Of a stretch of 64,000 bases of DNA, positions 8,374 to 18,763 are shown piece by piece. A model generated the notes under the pieces. That model saw nothing but the letters and a program-made list of their open reading frames with translations, made no database searches and had not been told where the DNA came from. The number at the start of each line of letters is the position of its first letter. The stretch's first letter is position 1. Both the position numbers and the translations under genes were made by a program. This DNA is from Pseudomonas sp. ADAK13 (GTDB taxonomy: Bacteria > Pseudomonadota > Gammaproteobacteria > Pseudomonadales > Pseudomonadaceae): assembly GCF_012935715.1 (NCBI RefSeq), contig NZ_CP052860.1:62001-126000 (forward strand), written 5' to 3'.

Positions 8374-9531
8374 ATGATCTTCACCCAGGAACACGAAGAA
8401 TTGCGCCGCACCGTCCGCGGCTTTGTCGAGCGCGAGATCAACCCGCACGTGGATGAATGGGAAAAGGCCGGGCGCTTCCCGATCCACGAGATCTTCCGCA
8501 AGGCCGGTGACCTCGGATTACTGGGCATCTCCAAGCCGGAAAAATTCGGTGGCATGGGTCTCGACTACAGCTATTCCATCGTCGCCGCCGAAGAGTTCGG
8601 CAGCATCCGTTGCGGCGGCATCCCCATGTCCATCGGCGTGCAAACCGACATGTGCACCCCGGCCCTGGCCCGCTTCGGCTCCGATGAACTGCGCGACGAA
8701 TTCCTGCGCCCGGCCATCAGCGGCGAACAGGTGGGCTGCATCGGCGTCTCGGAAACCGGCGCCGGCTCCGACGTGGCCGGGCTGAAAACCCATGCCCGCA
8801 AGGACGGCAGCGACTACGTGATCAACGGCAGCAAGATGTGGATCACCAACTCGCCGAGTGCCGACTTTATCTGCCTGCTGGCCAACACGTCGGACGACAA
8901 GCCACACATCAACAAGTCACTGATCATGGTGCCGATGAACACCCCCGGCATCAGCGTCAGTCCGCCGCTGGAAAAACTCGGCATGCACAGTTCGGAAACC
9001 GCCCAGGTGTTTTTCGACGACGTGCGCATCCCCCAGCGCAACCGCATCGGCCACGAAGGCGCGGGGTTCATGATGCAGATGTTGCAGTTCCAGGAAGAGC
9101 GGCTGTTTGGCGCGGCCAATATGGTCAAGGGCCTGGAGTACTGCATCGACAGCACCATCGAGTACTGCAAGGAGCGCAAGACCTTCGGCAAGGCGTTGAT
9201 CGACAACCAGGTGATCCACTTTCGCCTGGCCGAACTGTCCACCGAAATCGAGTGCCTGCGGGCGCTGGTGTACCAGGCCACCGAGCAGTACATCAAGGGC
9301 CAGGACGTGACACGCCTGGCCTCCATGGCCAAGCTCAAGGCCGGGCGCCTGGGTCGGGAAGTCAGCGACAGTTGCCTGCAATACTGGGGCGGCATGGGAT
9401 TCATGTGGGACAACCCGGTGGCCCGGGCTTATCGGGATGTGCGGCTGGTGTCGATTGGCGGGGGGGCGGACGAGATCATGCTGGGGATCATCTGCAAATT
9501 GATGGGCACCCTGCCGGGGAAAAAGTCGTGA
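8374..9531 (+). CDS. atuD: Citronellyl-CoA dehydrogenase AtuD
   Basis: A 385-residue FAD-dependent acyl-CoA dehydrogenase that oxidises citronellyl-CoA to cis-geranyl-CoA. Family motifs run in order: GCIGVSETGAGSDVAG (about residue 128), MWITNSPSADF, the mid-domain EERLFGAANMVKG, and the C-terminal YRDVRLVSIGGGADEIML. A ribosome-binding site (AGGAG) precedes the ATG. The stop overlaps the start of atuE (GTGA), indicating translational coupling. Confidence 0.92.
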   Translation: MIFTQEHEELRRTVRGFVEREINPHVDEWEKAGRFPIHEIFRKAGDLGLLGISKPEKFGGMGLDYSYSIVAAEEFGSIRCGGIPMSIGVQTDMCTPALARFGSDELRDEFLRPAISGEQVGCIGVSETGAGSDVAGLKTHARKDGSDYVINGSKMWITNSPSADFICLLANTSDDKPHINKSLIMVPMNTPGISVSPPLEKLGMHSSETAQVFFDDVRIPQRNRIGHEGAGFMMQMLQFQEERLFGAANMVKGLEYCIDSTIEYCKERKTFGKALIDNQVIHFRLAELSTEIECLRALVYQATEQYIKGQDVTRLASMAKLKAGRLGREVSDSCLQYWGGMGFMWDNPVARAYRDVRLVSIGGGADEIMLGIICKLMGTLPGKKS

Positions 9532-10301
9532 ATACGTTGCTGCTGGAGCCGCATAACGGGGTGTTGCACGTGACCCTCAACCGGCCCGACAGCCGCAATG
9601 CCATGAGCTTGGAGATGGTCGAGGAACTGCGCGCGGTGCTGGCGGATGTGGCTGGGGACCAGAGCGTACGGGCACTGGTTATCAGTGGCGCGGGTGGGCA
9701 TTTTTCGGCGGGCGGGGATGTGAAGGACATGGCTCGCGCGGGGGCCGCGGGTGGCTTGCAGGCGTTGAACCGGGCGTTTGGCACGCTGTTGCAGGAGGTT
9801 GAGGCGCTGCCGCAGGTGGTGATCGTGGTGCTGCAGGGGGCGGTGTTGGGCGGTGGGTTTGGGCTGGTGTGTGTCAGTGATGTGGCGATTGCGGATCATC
9901 AGGCGCAGTTTGGGTTGCCGGAGACCAGCCTGGGGCTGCTGCCGGCGCAGATTGCGCCGTTTGTGGTGAAGCGCGTTGGGTTGACTCAGGCACGGCGGCT
10001 GGCTTTGACCGCGGCGCGGTTTGATGGGGTTGAGGCGCAGCGGTTGGGGTTGGTGCATTTTGTGGAGCACGATTCGCAGGCGTTGGCGGAGCGGGTGGAT
10101 GAGGTGTTGGGGCAGGTTTTGCGCTGTGCTCCCCGGGCTAATGCGCGGACCAAGGCGTTGGTGTTGGCCAGTGGTGAGCAGGCTTTGGGGCCTTTGCTGG
10201 ACCAGGCTGCCGAGTGGTTTGCCGAGGCGGTGGGTGGGGAAGAAGGGATTGAGGGGACTCAGGCTTTTGTGCAGAAGCGTAAGCCGGGGTGGGCGCGATG
10301 A
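9528..10301 (+). CDS. atuE: Isohexenylglutaconyl-CoA hydratase AtuE
   Basis: A 257-residue crotonase-family protein expected to hydrate isohexenylglutaconyl-CoA after AtuC/AtuF carboxylation. The GTG start at 9528 overlaps the atuD stop by four bases; the frame is open further upstream, but the protein similarity starts here (VLHVTLNRPDSRNAMS). Oxyanion-hole segments are visible: ISGAGGHFSAGGDVKDM and GAVLGGGFGLV. The distal part is G/T-rich on the coding strand (44 and 43 of 60 bases in two counted lines, against 31 of 60 in atuD). Element E2 starts 8 bp after the stop. Confidence 0.88.
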   Translation: MNTLLLEPHNGVLHVTLNRPDSRNAMSLEMVEELRAVLADVAGDQSVRALVISGAGGHFSAGGDVKDMARAGAAGGLQALNRAFGTLLQEVEALPQVVIVVLQGAVLGGGFGLVCVSDVAIADHQAQFGLPETSLGLLPAQIAPFVVKRVGLTQARRLALTAARFDGVEAQRLGLVHFVEHDSQALAERVDEVLGQVLRCAPRANARTKALVLASGEQALGPLLDQAAEWFAEAVGGEEGIEGTQAFVQKRKPGWAR

Positions 10302-10309
10302 ATCGGGGG

Positions 10310-11140
10310 CATATCCGTTTTTTGGGTGATGGCCGCTTAGGGTTCCGCTCTTACAGCGGGTCACTTTTGAACAGCGCAAAAGTAACCAAAACGCTCTTGC
10401 CCCACCACTCGGCACCTCGCTCAGGCTCGGTGTGCCCGAACGCAGGCATTACTCCGCGGGCCGCCGCGACGGGGCGTCCCTGCCCCGTCGCGGCTAAACC
10501 GGCGTCCTGCCGGTTTACCCGCTCCGTACTACCTGCGTTCGGCCAGCGTGGTTTAACGGGGCGCCTAAGATCAAGATCAAAAGCAGATCAAGAACACAGC
10601 GGCCTACAGGCCGGCTTGAGTGGTGTGAAGCAAAGGCAACATCAAAATCTAAAGCCAGAGCGGGCACGGTCAAATGTGGGAGCTGGCTTGCCTGCGATAG
10701 CATCGCCTCGGTGCACCTGAGAGACCGAGTTGTCTGCATCGCAGGCAAGCCAGCTCCCACAGAAAAGCAGAGCTGCATCAGTTTCAGTTTCAGATTTGGT
10801 TTTCGCTTTGGCTTTTGCTGTGGCTTCTACCACTCAAGCCGGCCTGTAGGCCGCTGTGCTTTTGCTTTTGATCTTGATCTGGCTCTGACTGCCCCATTCA
10901 GCCCGAGGCCGAACGCAGGTGGTGCGGAGCGGGTAAACCGGCAGGACGCCGGTTTAGCCGCGCTGGGCCAAGGATGGCCCATCGCGGCGGCCCGCGGAGC
11001 AGCGCCGGAGTGAGGGAACGCCGAGCCTAGGCGAGGCGCCGACAGGCGGGGCAGAGCGTTTTGGTTACTTTTGCGCTCTTCAAAAGTGACCCGCTGTAAG
11101 AGCGGAACCAATAGCAGCCGTTACCGCAGGAATGGATATG
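10310..11140. repeat. Long inverted-arm intergenic element E2 (complete), inside the atu gene set
   Basis: An 831-bp member of the E family lying between atuE and atuF, starting 8 bp after the atuE stop and ending 32 bp before the atuF start. It has two inverted arms, a REP doublet (about 10676-10761) and about four TTTGGY/TTTCGC hexamers. In the right arm the conserved GC-rich stem has changed on both sides: TGGGCC pairs with GGCCCA at 10958-10987, where other copies have CGGGGC/GCCCCG. The pairing is largely kept despite the sequence change. No gene is seen in it. Confidence 0.85.
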
Positions 11141-11172
11141 TACACGGTAAACGCCAACCCAAGGGATCACTC

Positions 11173-13101
<1,929 letters not shown>

Positions 13102-13172
13102 CCCCTGGGCGGAACTAGCAGGCTTGGCTACGCTCTATCCCCATCAGGACGGGAAGAGTACGGGAACCTGCG

Positions 13173-13715
13173 ATGCCTCATTGGCTGATTATTGATCTTG
13201 AAGCCACAACGGATGAAGGCGGCTGGCCCGTGACCGAGATGGAAATCATCGAAATCGGGGTGAGCCTGGTCAACCGCCAGGGCCGTGAGCTGGACCATTT
13301 CCAGCGTTTCGTGCGGCCGTTGCGCAGGCCGCTGCTGACGCCGTTCTGCCGCCAGTTGACCCACATCACCCAGGCGAATATCGATGCTGCCGCGCCGTTG
13401 AATGACGTGTGGCCGTTGTTCGAACGCTGGCTCGGCCAACACCAGGCACGCCTGGAAGGCTGGGCGAGCTGGGGCGACTATGACCGCCAGCAACTGGAAC
13501 TGGAGTGGCAGCGCCATGGCTTGAGCAGCGTGCTGGGCCAGACGCCTCACGTGAACCTCAAGCAGCGCTTCGCCAAGGCCCGGCGCCTGGACAAGCCGCT
13601 GGGGCTCAACGGCGCGCTGCAACTGGCGGGTATGCAGTTCCACGGCCAACAGCACCGGGCGCTGGAAGATGCGCGCAATACCGCACGGCTGCTGCCGTTG
13701 ATTTTGCCCGTGTAG
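13173..13715 (+). CDS. DEDDh-type 3'-5' exonuclease
   Basis: A 180-residue exonuclease of the RNase T/ERI-1/KapD-like group. The catalytic carboxylates are recognisable: DLEAT near residue 8 (Exo I), WGDYDRQ in the middle (Exo II), and HRALEDARNTARLL at the C-terminus, where His and Asp form the DEDDh Exo III site. It is a single-domain protein with no signal peptide or polymerase domain, so it is probably a free-standing RNA or DNA trimming enzyme. It follows atuF by 71 bp with an apparently separate leader. The natural substrate is unknown. Confidence 0.75.
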   Translation: MPHWLIIDLEATTDEGGWPVTEMEIIEIGVSLVNRQGRELDHFQRFVRPLRRPLLTPFCRQLTHITQANIDAAAPLNDVWPLFERWLGQHQARLEGWASWGDYDRQQLELEWQRHGLSSVLGQTPHVNLKQRFAKARRLDKPLGLNGALQLAGMQFHGQQHRALEDARNTARLLPLILPV

Positions 13716-13762
13716 AAGGCATACTGGCCGACCTTTCTTGACCCTTTTCCGAGGATTCGCCC

Positions 13763-14047
13763 ATGTTTAAAGTCAACGAGTACTTCGACGGCACCGTCAA
13801 GTCGATCGCTTTCGGCACTGCAGAAGGTCCGGCGACCATCGGCGTCATGGCCCCGGGTGAATACGAGTTCGGCACCGCCCAGCGTGAAATCATGCACGTG
13901 GTGTCGGGCGCACTGACGGTCAAGCTGCCAGACAGCACCGACTGGGAAACCTTCGCCGCCGGCAGCCAGTTCAACGTGCCCGCCAACAGCAAATTCCAGC
14001 TGAAAGTTGCCGTCGACACCGCCTACCTGTGCGAATACCGCAGCTAA
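13763..14047 (+). CDS. ppnP: Pyrimidine/purine nucleoside phosphorylase PpnP
   Basis: A 94-residue single-domain cupin (YaiE/DUF1255) that phosphorolyses several nucleosides. Length and motifs fit the family: [20 protein letters not shown] and [11 protein letters not shown], ending CEYRS. A ribosome-binding site (GAGG) lies upstream of the ATG and a strong bidirectional terminator follows. The gene stands alone between the exonuclease and a convergent MOSC gene. Confidence 0.9.
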   Translation: MFKVNEYFDGTVKSIAFGTAEGPATIGVMAPGEYEFGTAQREIMHVVSGALTVKLPDSTDWETFAAGSQFNVPANSKFQLKVAVDTAYLCEYRS

Positions 14048-14061
14048 ACGTTCGATAGCCG

Positions 14062-14102
14062 AAAAAAAAATGCCCGTCTCGCGAGAGACGGGCATTTTTT
14101 AT
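14062..14102. terminator. Bidirectional rho-independent terminator
   Basis: A perfect hairpin (TGCCCGTCTC/GAGACGGGCA, stem at 14071-14094) is flanked by an A-run on the left and a T-run on the right. It can therefore terminate both ppnP (+) and the MOSC gene (-). Confidence 0.93.
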
Positions 14103-14113
14103 TGCACGGGCGG

Positions 14114-14920
14114 TTACTCGAGGATCGTCACCGGCATGCCGACTTCCAGGCGACCCACGCCATCGTTGACCAGGTTCTGCCCGAACATCACATCACCCTC
14201 TTGTTCGCGGTAGGTCTTGAGCGTGGCCAAGGGTTCGCGGTCGGCACTGCGCTCGCCGCTCGCCGGGTCAATGGTGGTCAGGATGCAGCGTGAGCAGGAC
14301 TTGACCACCCGAAACTCCACATCGCCGATTCGTACGCGTTTCCAGCCATCTTCGGCAAAGGCTTCGCTGCCCTCGATCACCAGGTTGGGACGAAAGCGCA
14401 GCATCTCCATGGGCCGGCCGACCCGCCGGGACAGGTCATCCAGAGACGCCTGGCCAATCAGCAGCAACGGAAAGCCATCGGCAAACGCGACCTTGTCATC
14501 ATCCTTGCCGTAACCGGCCTCGGTAGTGCGCGCACGCGCCAGCGGCACTTGCACCAGGCGTGTGGGTTTGCCGATGAATTCGCTGAGCCAGGCACCTGCT
14601 GCATCACCGGCATCCGGCACGCGCAAGGTGTCGCGCCAGATGGTCACACCGCGCAACTCGGCATCGCTGCCGGGCAGTGGCACGTCGAGGGCGGGCTGCC
14701 CTTCGGCGCTCAAGGTCAGGCCACCGGCGCTGTTCCACAGCGCCGACAGCTGGCTCATTTTTGCCACCGCCCGCTGGGTCAGGAAACGCCCGCTGGCTTC
14801 GTCCACCAACATCCAGCGTCGATCTCCGTCGAGCCCGAGTGCGTCCAGGCCGATCTGCTGCAAGGTTTCACCCTTGCCAGACTTCAAGGGGTATCGGTAC
14901 AACGCGCTGAGACGAAGCAT
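14114..14920 (-). CDS. MOSC-domain protein (YcbX-like)
   Basis: A 268-residue protein with a MOSC N-terminal beta-barrel domain (about residues 1-120; LYRYPLKSGKGE) followed by the MOSC domain. The domain holds the molybdenum-cofactor ligand cysteine in KSCSRCILTTIDP. Such proteins reduce N-hydroxylated compounds or move sulfur with molybdenum cofactor. Unlike full YcbX, no C-terminal 2Fe-2S ferredoxin domain is present, so electrons must come from another protein. The ATG at 14920 follows an AGGAA-type site. Confidence 0.8.
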   Translation of the reverse strand: MLRLSALYRYPLKSGKGETLQQIGLDALGLDGDRRWMLVDEASGRFLTQRAVAKMSQLSALWNSAGGLTLSAEGQPALDVPLPGSDAELRGVTIWRDTLRVPDAGDAAGAWLSEFIGKPTRLVQVPLARARTTEAGYGKDDDKVAFADGFPLLLIGQASLDDLSRRVGRPMEMLRFRPNLVIEGSEAFAEDGWKRVRIGDVEFRVVKSCSRCILTTIDPASGERSADREPLATLKTYREQEGDVMFGQNLVNDGVGRLEVGMPVTILE

Positions 14921-14959
14921 GGGCCTGCATTCCTGAGGGACAAAGCCGTCACCCTAAGC

Positions 14960-15895
14960 TCAAGCCGGGACTTCGTCCAGCATCAGACGCTGACGAACCA
15001 CGTCCACCAACTTGTCGGGCTGGAACTTGGAGAGGAAGTTGTCGCAACCGACCTTCTTCACCATCGAATCGTTGAAGCTGCCGGACAACGAGGTGTGCAA
15101 TACCACGTAAAGGCTGCGCAGGCGTGGGTCGTTGCGAATCTCGGTGGTCAGGCGGTAGCCGTCCATCTCGGGCATTTCGGCGTCGGTGAAGATCATCAAC
15201 AGTTTGTCGGTCATCACCTGGCCGGTGTCGGCCCAGGCCTTGAGCATGTTCAGGGCCTTGAGGCCGTCGCTGGCAATGTGCATTTTCACCCCCAGTTGGC
15301 CGAGGGTGTCACGCAGTTGCGAGAGGGCCACGTTAGAGTCATCCACCAGCAGCACTTCGCGGCCACGGGCACGCTCCAGCACCGGGTCTTCGAGTTTCTC
15401 GCGGGAGACCTTGGCGTTGTAGGGCACGATTTCGGCGAGGACTTTTTCCACGTCGATGATTTCCACCAACTGGTCATCGACCTTGCTGATGGCCGTCAGG
15501 TAATGCTGGCGCCCGGCACTGGCCGGTGGTGGCAGGATCGCCTCCCAGTTCATGTTGACGATGCGGTCTACGCCACCAACCAGGAATGCCTGCACCGAGC
15601 GGTTGTACTCGGTGACGATAATGGTGCTGTTGGGCCCCGGAATCAGCGGGCGCATGCCAATGGCCTGGGACAGGTCGATCACCGGCAGCGTCTGGCCACG
15701 CAGGTTGACCACGCCACAGACAAAGGGATGACGCTGGGGCATGAGGGTCAACTTGGGCAGTTGCAGCACTTCCTGCACCTTGAACACGTTGATCGCGAAC
15801 AGCTGCCGCCCGGCCAGGCGAAACATGAGGATCTCCAGGCGATTCTCACCCACCAATTGTGTGCGTTGATCTACCGTGTCGAGAATGCCGGCCAT
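14960..15895 (-). CDS. cheV: Chemotaxis coupling protein CheV
   Basis: A 311-residue CheW-REC fusion that links chemoreceptors to CheA and can be phosphorylated. The CheW-like domain (about residues 15-160) includes FVCGVVNLRGQTLPVIDLS. The receiver domain (about 178-305) has the acidic pair in LLVDDSN, the phosphoacceptor Asp in FTDAEMPEMDG and the conserved Thr/Ser in VLHTSL. AGGAG precedes the ATG. It stands alone. A perfect 8-3-8 dyad lies about 105 bp upstream. Confidence 0.92.
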   Translation of the reverse strand: MAGILDTVDQRTQLVGENRLEILMFRLAGRQLFAINVFKVQEVLQLPKLTLMPQRHPFVCGVVNLRGQTLPVIDLSQAIGMRPLIPGPNSTIIVTEYNRSVQAFLVGGVDRIVNMNWEAILPPPASAGRQHYLTAISKVDDQLVEIIDVEKVLAEIVPYNAKVSREKLEDPVLERARGREVLLVDDSNVALSQLRDTLGQLGVKMHIASDGLKALNMLKAWADTGQVMTDKLLMIFTDAEMPEMDGYRLTTEIRNDPRLRSLYVVLHTSLSGSFNDSMVKKVGCDNFLSKFQPDKLVDVVRQRLMLDEVPA

Positions 15896-16443
15896 TAAAG
15901 ACTCCTGGGTTTAGCGGATGGATAGTGCTGGTCACTGAAGGAAGTTATCGGCCGTAAACGCCGGACCTTGACCCCCTTTAAAATGCCATGCAAATCCATT
16001 GATGTCACACTGACATCATGCTTTACTGAGCCAGCTTAAACGCAAGGCCCATCACCACCGCCGCGTGACCACAAAGTCAGCGCGAGGTTCCCCCATGTAA
16101 GGGATTCCCCTATCCACGATCAGGACCAACCTGATATTCGCGATATCTAATAGCCATTAATGTGACGCCATTCTCATTGCATGAATGGAGTCAGGCTTTT
16201 GTTTGCTATCGCAAGCCCTCGGCCCACGGGTCGTCCACAGACTTATGTCTTGGCAACCGAAGAAGTTATGCGAATGGCCCTGAAGATGGTGGGGGGTTCG
16301 GACGAGCGCGGGCACCATTCAAATAAATGCCCTACTGAAAAGTCGGAACTGACCTACAGATCTTCGTCATATTTCAGCAGTACTTTTAAGCCATTCACCC
16401 GGTGCGACATCTCATTATCCGACCGTATGTTGTGGAGACTTGC
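15896..16443. other. Intergenic region with a perfect dyad
   Basis: This 548-bp gap lies between divergent cheV and the unidentified gene at 16444. It contains the perfect dyad TGATGTCA-CAC-TGACATCA at 16000-16018, a candidate operator. Base composition is more AT-rich than the surrounding genes. A possible 88-codon frame (16181-16447) has no family signature or clear ribosome-binding site and is not called. Nothing else is recognised. Confidence 0.5.
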
Positions 16444-16893
16444 ATGATGAACGACGGCAAAGAGTGGCAACTTGCACTTCCCGAGTTCCTCCTTGAGGCG
16501 GAAATGCTGCTGGCCAAGTCCCAGGAATGCTTGAGCCACCTGCACTTGATCCGTAACGACAGCGACGCCATCGACTGCATGAAAAGCAGCCTGATCAAGC
16601 TCGCGGAAAAGTCCGACGCCCTTGCGCTGCGGGCCATCGGCGAATTTTCCCGGCATGTGCAGTACCTGATCGCCAATGCCGCCAGCCCGTTGCAATTACA
16701 CGACGAGGCACTGGACGCGCTGAATGCTTGCCTGACTTTGCTCGCCTGGCAACTGGAGTTGATCGACGCCAAAACCGGCAAATTGGGCCTGGATGAAACG
16801 GAACAAACCGTATTGATCGCCACCGTCGTCCTGCACATCCCGCAAAGCGACTTTGGTTATAAGCAACAACGCAGCATGCCTTACGCGATTTGA
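16444..16893 (+). CDS. Unidentified small helical protein upstream of a two-component pair
   Basis: A 149-residue, soluble and probably all-helical protein with no signal peptide. GGAG lies about ten bases before the ATG, which supports this start. I do not recognise a family with confidence. The segment DCMKSSLIKLAEKSDAL sits where histidine-phosphotransfer domains have HSLKSSSANLGA, so it could be a degenerate HPt-like bundle lacking the phosphoacceptor histidine; this is speculative. It is followed, after 320 bp, by a NarL-type kinase/regulator pair, which fits a signalling role but does not prove one. Confidence 0.6.
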   Translation: MMNDGKEWQLALPEFLLEAEMLLAKSQECLSHLHLIRNDSDAIDCMKSSLIKLAEKSDALALRAIGEFSRHVQYLIANAASPLQLHDEALDALNACLTLLAWQLELIDAKTGKLGLDETEQTVLIATVVLHIPQSDFGYKQQRSMPYAI

Positions 16894-17213
16894 ATATCCT
16901 TCGCATTTAACCGACAAAAACGTCGTATTCAATGGCCGACTTATCCAAAAACGACAGCCACAACTAACCCTGCATGACGTGGTCGTTAGCAGAAAAATAT
17001 CAATAAGCCACTAACGACAATACCGATACAAAATAACTTCAATGATACAACTCCCCGCCTATTTGAACTCCGGGACTACCTCCTGGGGCGCTGCCGCTAT
17101 TAATAACCCTGATCCCGCTCGGCGCCAGGCGACCAACGGTAATAGTGGTGGTACCATGCCCCGCTCGAAGTGACTCAACTTCATGATGCATATAAACGTG
17201 AAATGCGCCTCCT
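16894..17213. other. Intergenic region, no gene recognised
   Basis: A 320-bp AT-richer stretch between the unidentified protein and the histidine kinase gene. It probably carries the promoter of the two-component operon. A 74-codon frame on the - strand (17039-17263) overlaps the kinase start; its product shows no known motif, so it is not called. Confidence 0.4.
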
Positions 17214-18107
17214 ATGTACGCCAGCCTGAAGTCACTCATCGCAAGGTCCGTGTCCCGAAGCAATGCACGCTGGATGACCCTCGCGCTATGCCTGTGCTCG
17301 TGCCTGCTCAGCCTGTGGGCTTATGCACACTCGGCCGATCTACCTTTAGCCCTGTTGTGGGTGAACCTGGCCACCCTGCTGGTGGTAGGCCTGCAACAGT
17401 GGCGCTCACGCAAGTCCATCAAGTTCCAGCCCCAGGAACTGGCCGACCGCCTGCTGCAGGTGCAGGAAAACGAGCGTCATCGCCTGAGCCGCGAACTGCA
17501 CGACGATATAGGCCAGCTGTTGACCGCCGCCAAGCTGCAAAGTGAATGGCTCAAGCGTCGTTTGCCGGAAGACTTGCAGGGCCATTGCGCCGTGCTGTGC
17601 AACACCTTGAACGAAACCCTGGCCAAGGTGCAGGACGTGTCGGCCATCCTCAACCCCCGTCAGCTGGCGAGCCTGGGGCTGGAGGCGAGCCTGCGGGCGC
17701 ACCTGCTCAAGACCCTGGAAAACACCCGGGTCAGCTGGAGCCTGGAATGCCATCAACGGCTGACCGGCATCCCCGAAGAGATGGCCGTCGCCGCCTTTCG
17801 GATTACCCAGGAAGCCGTCACCAACATGCTGCGCCATGCCCAGGCACGTAACCTGCTGGTACGCCTGCAACGCCTGCCTGAAGGCCTGTCGCTGTTTATC
17901 AGCGATGACGGCCAGGGCTTTTCGCCCGCCATCAACCCCGCCCAGGAAGGCCAGCGGGGCATGGCCGGGATGTCCGAGCGGATTGATCAACTGGGCGGCA
18001 CATTGTCCGTCAATAGCCAGCCAGGCTTTGGGACAAGGATCGAAGCGCTTTTCCCCTGGGCGCCCCGCGCCCTCGAACGGGCCAACCCCCATAAGGTTCT
18101 AGAGTGA
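17214..18107 (+). CDS. NarL-type sensor histidine kinase
   Basis: A 297-residue membrane kinase. Two N-terminal transmembrane helices (about residues 20-40 and 44-62) are separated by a very short loop, so there is no real periplasmic sensor domain. The HisKA_3 dimerisation domain has the phosphoacceptor in RLSRELHDDIGQLL (His near residue 95). A HATPase_c domain follows (TQEAVTNMLRHA, DDGQGF, GMAGMSERI). The stop overlaps the GTG start of the response-regulator gene, so the two form a translationally coupled pair. The signal is unknown. Confidence 0.88.
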   Translation: MYASLKSLIARSVSRSNARWMTLALCLCSCLLSLWAYAHSADLPLALLWVNLATLLVVGLQQWRSRKSIKFQPQELADRLLQVQENERHRLSRELHDDIGQLLTAAKLQSEWLKRRLPEDLQGHCAVLCNTLNETLAKVQDVSAILNPRQLASLGLEASLRAHLLKTLENTRVSWSLECHQRLTGIPEEMAVAAFRITQEAVTNMLRHAQARNLLVRLQRLPEGLSLFISDDGQGFSPAINPAQEGQRGMAGMSERIDQLGGTLSVNSQPGFGTRIEALFPWAPRALERANPHKVLE

Positions 18108-18763
18108 CGTGCAACTTACTCCTGGTGGATGACCACTCCCTGATCAGGGCCGGCGTGCGTGCGCTGGTCATGGATATTCCCGGCTACGCGGTGGTCGGCG
18201 AAGCCAGCGATGGCGCGCAGTTGCTGGAGCGGTTCGACGCGCTGCAACCCGACATCGTGCTGCTTGACCTGTCGATGAAACACACCGGCGGCCTCGACGC
18301 GCTGAAGGAGCTCAAGCGCGCCTACCCAAAGAGCAAAGTGCTGATCCTGTCGATGCACACCGACCCGGAACTGATCATGTGCGCCCTGGAGTCCGGCGCC
18401 CATGGCTACCTGCTCAAGGACACCACGGCCAATGAGCTGGAACACGCGCTCCTCGCCTTGCGCAACAACGAACGCTACCTGAGCCCGGCGATTGCCCACA
18501 CGGTGATCAACCAGGCGCTGGTGCGCAATCAGGCCCAGCCCAACCCGCCGCCCCACAGCCACAACCTGACGGCCCGCCAGCTGGAAATCCTGCGTTTGAT
18601 CGTGCGCGGCAAATCCACCCGGGAAATCGCCAATGGCTTGGGCTTGAGCATCAAGACCGTGGAAGCCCACCGTTCGCAGATCATGAAGCGCCTGCAGATT
18701 TTCGATGTGGCGGGCCTGGTGTTGTTCGCCGTGCGCGAGCAGATCATCAGCCTGGACGATTAG
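18104..18763 (+). CDS. LuxR/NarL-family response regulator
   Basis: A 219-residue two-domain regulator. The receiver domain (about residues 3-120) has LLVDDHSLIRAGV, the phosphoacceptor Asp in DIVLLDLSM and Lys in YLLKDTT. The C-terminal LuxR helix-turn-helix (about 152-215) has LTARQLEILRLIVRGKSTRE. The GTG start at 18104 overlaps the kinase stop by four bases. Its 3' end overlaps the convergent lipid-kinase gene by 17 bp. Targets are unknown. Confidence 0.9.
   Translation: MTCNLLLVDDHSLIRAGVRALVMDIPGYAVVGEASDGAQLLERFDALQPDIVLLDLSMKHTGGLDALKELKRAYPKSKVLILSMHTDPELIMCALESGAHGYLLKDTTANELEHALLALRNNERYLSPAIAHTVINQALVRNQAQPNPPPHSHNLTARQLEILRLIVRGKSTREIANGLGLSIKTVEAHRSQIMKRLQIFDVAGLVLFAVREQIISLDD

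Noticed and set aside
5455..8487. A 1010-codon frame on the - strand across atuA, atuB and atuC
   Set aside because: It is antisense to well-recognised genes and arises from high-GC codon usage; its protein has no family signature.
16181..16447. 88-codon frame in the cheV intergenic region
   Set aside because: No family signature; it overlaps the start of the next gene in another frame, and codon usage does not look like neighbouring genes.
17039..17263. 74-codon frame on the - strand before the histidine kinase
   Set aside because: It overlaps the kinase start, has no recognised motif and no good ribosome-binding site.
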